A stretch of DNA of 64,000 nucleotides from Uranotaenia lowii. Taxonomy: Eukaryota > Arthropoda > Insecta > Diptera > Culicidae. The stretch covers positions 19,436,502-19,500,501 of the forward strand of contig NC_073693.1 in assembly GCF_029784155.1 (NCBI RefSeq), given 5' to 3'. Below, piece by piece: positions 58,402 to 64,000 of the stretch (position 1 is its first letter; the number at the start of each line of letters is the position of its first letter). Made by a program: the position numbers and the translations under genes. The notes beneath the pieces were generated by a model. It made no database searches and had not been told where the DNA came from. It saw nothing but the letters and a program-made list of their open reading frames with translations.

Positions 58402-61400
58402 CAAACCTTTAAGAACCTATTCAAGGGATTTTTTTCTATGTGCAGAATTCTAAGCTGAGGAAAAAACCGTCAAAATGTAAGAATTTTTACTTTACTTTTT
58501 AAAAGTCCAACTAAAAGACATACGCAAATGATTGCTGAGGGTCATCGTTACACTGCCCCAGTGACAAAAGTCACTAAACCTGCAGCAGACCCAGAAAAAG
58601 TTTTTATTCCAACCAATACCTCCGTCAACCCTTTGAAGCTAGCCAAACTTTCTGGGTCAAATCCATGGGAAAAAGAGTCTTATCGACAGCCATAAATACC
58701 CTTCCATTGACAATAAACACTACTAGGGATTTTTAGATGTTACTCGTTTCTTCTTGTTTGTCTGCTTTGAATTCCCAGCAGATCCGTCCATTCCATTAGA
58801 AGATTACCGCGTGTATACTATCGGACACATGTCTCATTCGGGAAATCGCTCAGATGAAACTGTTCTTCCCATATCGTATTTTTTGTTGGTGCTTTCACCT
58901 CCTTCGAGATTTAGATAGGTATCTCATCTGCATTTTATTTTTTCTGAAGACTGCAGCCGTCCGTTGTTTTAAACGCGATGCTTTCTGTGTTTGGTACCGA
59001 AAATCGGTATAAATCTGTCCAAACACAGAAGGTAGAAGGAGTGTTGTGGAACTGACGGTTTCAGTTGGAGTTACATACAAACAACGATGGGGCAGGTTGA
59101 GAAATGGCATGTTGCTTTTCTGACAGAATTTGGTGTTGTTTTTGTTCCCCCATGCATTTAGGCGGAGGCCGCACTTTTTTCCCGGTTTCGGTGCCATTCA
59201 TTCTGACAGTTTGAAAAACCTCCGGATTTGCTGATGAAGGAATCCGACCGCCCTAGACCCCTTGAAGAAACCAACCAAATGGATTGCATACATTTCTGGA
59301 TTCCGTTGTACGTTTTTGGTTGCTTTATTTTACTATTTAACTTCATCCCAACAAATCCGGCCAAAATCCGTGAACATTGTTCTCCGATTGTTCCATTTCC
59401 TTCTGGTGATATGCGAGAATGTTATCAATCAATCTGGTGGGAAGAGAATTTCTCTGGTAAGATGGAACAGGTATATGGTATGGCTGCATTTGTTATGTTG
59501 CTAGGGATTTGGGGAACATGACACGAGTTTTTCGACAGCAGTAAGAAACCGACATTAGCCAGTCAATGAATTTAGGCAATAGATTTCGGACGAGATTTCT
59601 GTCAAATTAATCAATCTCTTCGCTTCGCTTTAAAATCCTGTTTTTAATTTATATAACGTTTAGGTAACCTATTTTTTAATTTATTTGCCTTTATTTTCTT
59701 GAGCACCTTAAAAATAATAGCCGTACGCATTCAGTACTTAAGCATCCTTCACTAAATTAGTTGAAGACAAACAATTGCCAATTATTTTGATTTTATTTTT
59801 AGATTATAGACGTCACTGGAACGATTGAAAAAAAAAAACAAACGGCGCGACAGAGTTTCTTTTAATTGATAATGGCGAAAAAACAGAAAACAAAACTCTT
59901 GACATTCCACTATCCTTTCCGTTTTCTTGAAAGCAATCAGTTCAAACATGTCTAAACAGAGAAAGCTATTTCTGTGATCCCTTAAGATTGCCAGCTTCCG
60001 ACTCAACAGGATAGTGATTCTATACTAACAATCGCACAAGTACACCCTACACACTTCCTGTTGAATTTCTGAGAAGAATTGTCCTTAGAAAAGAAACTGA
60101 GAAAAGGGCAAACACGTACCAACATAGGAAGGACAACGTGTGTCCACCCTCTAAGAGACCTTTGCTTTGTTCGATCGTTTCCGGTTTGTTGGTTTGTATC
60201 TTTTGTGGTGCGATTTATGTAGTTTCCTGGCCAAAACGAAGAAAACTTCTGCCGGATGTTGGCAAAAATAAAAAGCGTGGCATTTTTCTTTTCCGTTTCA
60301 TGCCAACGGGAAAAACTTTGGAAGAAGAGTGAACTTGCAATCTGTTCATAACTTGAATGAATTACGAATGGAATAACAAATGACTAATCTAAACTATAAA
60401 TAACTTGGATACGACTTTCATTGGAAAAAAAACTTTCCGGCACTGATTGTCCAAAGTTTATAAATGTCAGATTATTTAAGTTTAAGTTTGTTTCATACAG
60501 TTCTTTATAGTTTTTCAGAAATAAAAAATTTTGTTTACAATGAAACTTATATGTTCTTATTTTTCCTTTCCAGGTAAATAACGATATGGATGTCGAATAA
60601 AAAACTCGTAGGTATATTTTTTGTAAATAATCTTTGTGAATTTTGTTTGAATTTTTAAATATTTTTTTAACCCCATTGTGACCTTAAAATCTATGATTCT
60701 TTATTAGAAAAATAAGTTTCAATTCAACTCAATACCATCTCCAATCATTACTGCTATCTTAAGAGGCCTAAAATTCAACTAAAGATATCATAGAAAAACT
60801 GAAAGTTCTTTTACTTTTAACCCTCTTCCGTCCCAGAGATTTGTACCGTTACGGTCCCTGAAGTGTCACTCTTGTTTCCCAACCGTATTTTTAAAAAAAT
60901 AGAATTTTGGGACCCTTGAAACTCAAATATATTTTTCAGACAGAATTCACCTACAACACTCCAGTTTCCCGTAATTCAAATTCTACGAAAAAAACCTAAA
61001 AAGATACGCTTCGGAAAAACAACTGTAGATCAGCTACGGAATCGTTTAAAAAAATTACTTAGTGCCCAAAAAAATTTTTGCTAGAAACTATACGTTGCAT
61101 ATAAGGATATATATTTTGATGACCACAAAAAAAAGTTAAAAATGTGTAAAAACCGCACTTTACAATCAGTGAACCGTCAGAATTGTTTAGGTCACACCAG
61201 ATAAATTTTGAACAAAGGATTGAAAAGTTGACATAATTAGTAACATTTTTGCATTTTTAGATTATTTCATGTGGCTTTCACAAATCCAAAGTTAAATGTG
61301 CTTTTTAACGAATCGTTAATCGATTTTCAAGTTCCTTAGGGCACCAATTTGGAGCTTCTATAGACCTTTGGTAATGCAGATGCCTCTTTACAATTTGACT

Positions 61401-61595
61401 CTCCTGCTTTTTCAAAATCATTTTTTTTAACCGAAGAAAAAATGAAAAGTATAAAGTTAAACAATTTTTTTTCTTTAGTTTAACAGAAAAGCTATAAGCG
61501 TCCTTGAAAAGGATGAATAAGCTTTTTACTAGACTTTGGGTTACATACCCCGTTCGTTTTTTGGCAACATCCGATTTGGCACATGTGCCAAAATT
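58402..61595. other. 3.2 kb without a recognisable gene
   Basis: Frames of 60-100 codons (58895-59197 -, 59228-59521 +, 60138-60332 +) were read and not recognised. The last has a possible membrane segment (SIVSGLLVCIFCGAIYVV) but no support. TTAACCCTCTTCCGTCCCA near 60819 resembles one end of the piggyBac-like element, without a visible partner. Confidence 0.45.
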
Positions 61596-61599
61596 GAAC

Positions 61600-63440
61600 G
61601 AGTGATAAAATACAACAACAAAAACAAAATAAAAGACTAAAAATAATTGAAAAAAACTTCAAAATAATGAAAAATGTCGAAAATAATAAATATGTATAAA
61701 ATTGAGACTTTTTGACTTTTCTGACATTTTTTGAATTTTGTAACATAGTTGATATTTTAACATTTATTAGATTTTGTCATTTTGGAAATTGTTAACATTT
61801 TTATAATTTTTTACATTTTTGAATATTTCCGCCTTTTTGACATTGCTGATATTTTTACCATTTTTGACATATTCGACATTTTATGCATTTTTCTTTTTCT
61901 CAATTTTTGATTTTTTTTGTTATTTTAGATTTTATGACAAACTATGACATTTTTTTCATTTTTAACATTTTTTGAATTTCGAAAATTGTTGAAATTTTTA
62001 TTTTTTATCATTTTTGAAATTATTGACATTTTTGATTTTTTTTTTCATTTTTGACACTTTTGAAATTTTTGATTATGTTTTTATTAGTTTTTGATATTCA
62101 TTTTTGACATTATAGACTTTTTTGAAGTCTTTAACATTTTTTACATACTTGAAATTTGTGAAAATTTTAATTTTAATGATATTTTCGACTTTTTATGGAT
62201 TTGTTTTTTTTTTAAACTTTTTTGACATTTTTGACCTTCTCAACATTTTTGACTTTTTTTTAAATTTTTGACACTTTTAAAATTTTGATTATTTTTTTAA
62301 TAGTTTGATATTAATTTTTCACATACTTGACTTTTCTGAAGTCTTTAACATTTTTTACATACTTGAAATTTGTAAAAATTTTAACGATATTTTTTACTTT
62401 TTATGGATTTAGAATATTTTTTGATATTTTTGACATTTGTGTCATTTTTTAAAATTTGGACATTGTTGTCGTTCTGACGTTTTCGACATTTTCGGATTTT
62501 TGGATTTTCGACTTTTTGACATCGTTAATATTTTAACGTCATTTTTTACATTTTATGCATTTTTGACTTTTTATTTTTCATTTTTGACAATTTTGTTATT
62601 TTGTTTTTGTTTTTTGACCATTTAAGACATTTTTTATGTTTTGCATTTTTAGAATTTTGGAAATTGTAGTAATTTTTAGCTTTTCCATCAATTTTAAATT
62701 TTTTGACATTTTTTTTTCATTTTGGCCGTTTTTGAAATTTTTAAAATTATTAACGAAATTTTCGACTATCTATGCATTAAGAAATTTTTGACTCTTTAGA
62801 CAGTTGTGATATTCTTTGATATTGTTGACATTTACGACATTTATGACATTCTCGACTTTTTTTGCATTTTTTTTTTTTCATTTTTTTACATTTGTGTAAT
62901 TTTTTATCATTTATGACATTTTTGACGTTTTCGTCATTTTTAAAATATCGGAAATTGTTGATATTTCTTACTTTTTTTATCATTTTTGATATTCTTGCTA
63001 CTTTTTACGTTTTTGACAATTAATTATTTTGGCTGTTCTTGAAATGTTTGAAATTTTTGACTATTTCTATATTTTTGACATTTTTTTGACATTTTTGACA
63101 CTTATGCCATTTTTGAAAATTGGCAGATTGTTGACATTCTGACATTTTTGACGTATCGAAATTGTTGTCATCTTTTTAATGTGCGACTTTTTTACATTGT
63201 TGATATTTTGACCTTTTTGACCTTTTCTTCATTTTCGACCTTTTTGTTATTTTTGAAATTTTTGAACATTTATGATATTTTTGCCCATTTAAGACATTTT
63301 TGAAATGTCGGAAATTGATGAAATTTTTGACTTTTTGATCATCTTTTTTGAAGTGTATGAAATTCTTGACATCTTTTACGTTTTTAACATTTTGGCCGTT
63401 TTTGAAATTTTTGAAATTTTAGCTGGGTTTTTAATTTTTT
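61600..63440 (-). repeat. 1.8-kb T-rich array, 9-bp ACATTTTTG-type unit
   Basis: Degenerate repeats of TTTTTGACA. On the minus strand these are CAAAAATGT words, close to but distinct from the AAAAATGAC unit at 40.4 kb. All frames are compositional. Confidence 0.85.
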
Positions 63441-63884
63441 TGTCATTTTTAAATTTGTGTATCTTATTATCTAAGTAAATTAGTTAAAGGCAATTATTGC
63501 ATGAAAGATATCTGTTATCATCTTTATATAATGCTATAATTAGATTATTTTTGCATGTACTTTTTTATATACAGAATTATATACATAATTAGAGATATTT
63601 TAACATCCTACGAGTATTAAATTATAATATATCACATTTTGATTGGAAAAATTGAATATAAAAATATCTCATCTGGATATAGTTTTGTTATTCTCTCCTG
63701 GTGCTCTCCGAAAATTCGCTGAAAAGTGTACTGTACCAATGATGATATGATTGTAAAAAAAACTATTCGCATTAAGACTCGAGCTCCCAAGCAAAATGCA
63801 TGACTTCAACATTCAAGAGAAATAAGAAAAACAATTTATGGGATTTTCACAGTATTGGATAATTCATTCAAAAAAAAAAAAAAA
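63441..63884. other. No gene seen
   Basis: AT-rich sequence; ATTATATACATAATTAGAG near 63577 is a weak palindrome. Confidence 0.4.
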
Positions 63885-63955
63885 TAGTGAGAATCGAACT
63901 CACTGCAACATTTCATCTCGGCTTGCCAGTCCAATATATTACCCAGTGCGTCATC
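63868..63955 (-). other. tRNA-like sequence followed by a T-run (SINE head or tRNA relic)
   Basis: On the minus strand, TGACGCACTGGG resembles an A box and GTGAGTTCGATTCTCAC (63887-63903) is a perfect TpsiC arm with a 5-bp stem and a 7-base loop. A run of about 14 T follows immediately (A-run 63870-63884 on the plus strand), which would terminate RNA polymerase III. The D and anticodon arms do not pair well, so it is not called a functional tRNA gene. Confidence 0.5.
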
Positions 63956-64000
63956 TGAGTCGATTAGTAAACGAAGGTTTATTGTCATAGTTCATTCTGT

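Noticed and set aside
58895..59521. Overlapping frames of about 100 codons on both strands
   Set aside because: Neither shows a domain, and overlap on both strands suggests chance.
60138..60332. Short frame with a possible transmembrane segment
   Set aside because: Only 64 codons, no conserved neighbours or known family; expected by chance in T-rich sequence.

Overview
This window reads as non-coding, repeat-dominated DNA of a higher animal, most likely an insect and probably a mosquito or related fly. That assignment is inference. It rests on the mix of RTE-like and Jockey-like LINEs, tRNA-derived SINE sequence, TA-flanked, TTAA-flanked and hAT-like non-autonomous DNA transposons, AT-rich satellites and very low coding density. 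I found no convincing host protein-coding gene on either strand. The only long, well-conserved reading frames belong to retrotransposons. The window is best read as a large intron or intergenic block.

Layout. 1-2.4 kb: 3' part of an RTE-like LINE with an open endonuclease/reverse-transcriptase frame, running into A-rich repeats. 2.9-3.2 kb: small inverted-repeat element. 5.1-6.05 kb: 16-bp GGCCGAATGG minisatellite, then a Jockey-like RT scrap. 6.7-7.9 kb: almost perfectly palindromic 1.19-kb TA-flanked element with an internal copy of its own ends. 8-12.3 kb: AT-rich, featureless. 12.3-15.3 kb: LINE tail, hAT-like terminus, decayed minus-strand Jockey-like RT, dispersed repeats. 15.3-17.4 kb: unique-looking sequence. 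17.4-20.8 kb: apparently full-length RTE-like LINE with an intact 1035-codon ORF2, an 11-bp target duplication and a (TAAG)n tail that supplies its own stop codon. 21-24.3 kb: dispersed repeats, a long GATGAGAGA tract split by a TA-flanked element, and a LINE tail. 26.4-29.7 kb: GC-richer degenerate repeat block. 30-32.3 kb: unique sequence with a candidate recursive-splicing site. 32.6-34.9 kb: 74-bp composite satellite. 35.1-36.2 kb: second 1.1-kb inverted-repeat element. 36.7-37.2 kb: second copy of the TA-flanked element. 37.2-40.3 kb: unique. 40.4-42.1 kb: 9-bp AAAAATGAC array. 43.3 kb: SINE. 47.0-49.3 kb: TIR element and a ~215-bp satellite carrying two small retroelement insertions. 50.4-51.1 kb: 68-bp satellite. 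51-53.8 kb: unique. 53.8-57.1 kb: 3.3-kb polypurine tract. 57.5-58.4 kb: TTAA-flanked piggyBac-like element. 58.4-61.6 kb: unique. 61.6-63.4 kb: T-rich 9-bp array. 63.9 kb: tRNA-like sequence.

How the parts relate. The RTE-like and Jockey-like elements are the only possible sources of enzyme activity here. The SINE would depend on a LINE in trans, and the inverted-repeat elements would depend on transposases encoded elsewhere. Three places (4.96, 43.28 and 49.17 kb) share a 33-nt two-step hairpin with the same stem and loop lengths and compensatory base changes. One of them lies at the 3' end of the SINE, so the hairpin may be the 3' recognition structure of that retroelement family. Several arrays share the A5TGAC-type motif, and both 3' ends of the first RTE family lie against such arrays. 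All calls were made by reading the sequence; no database search was possible.
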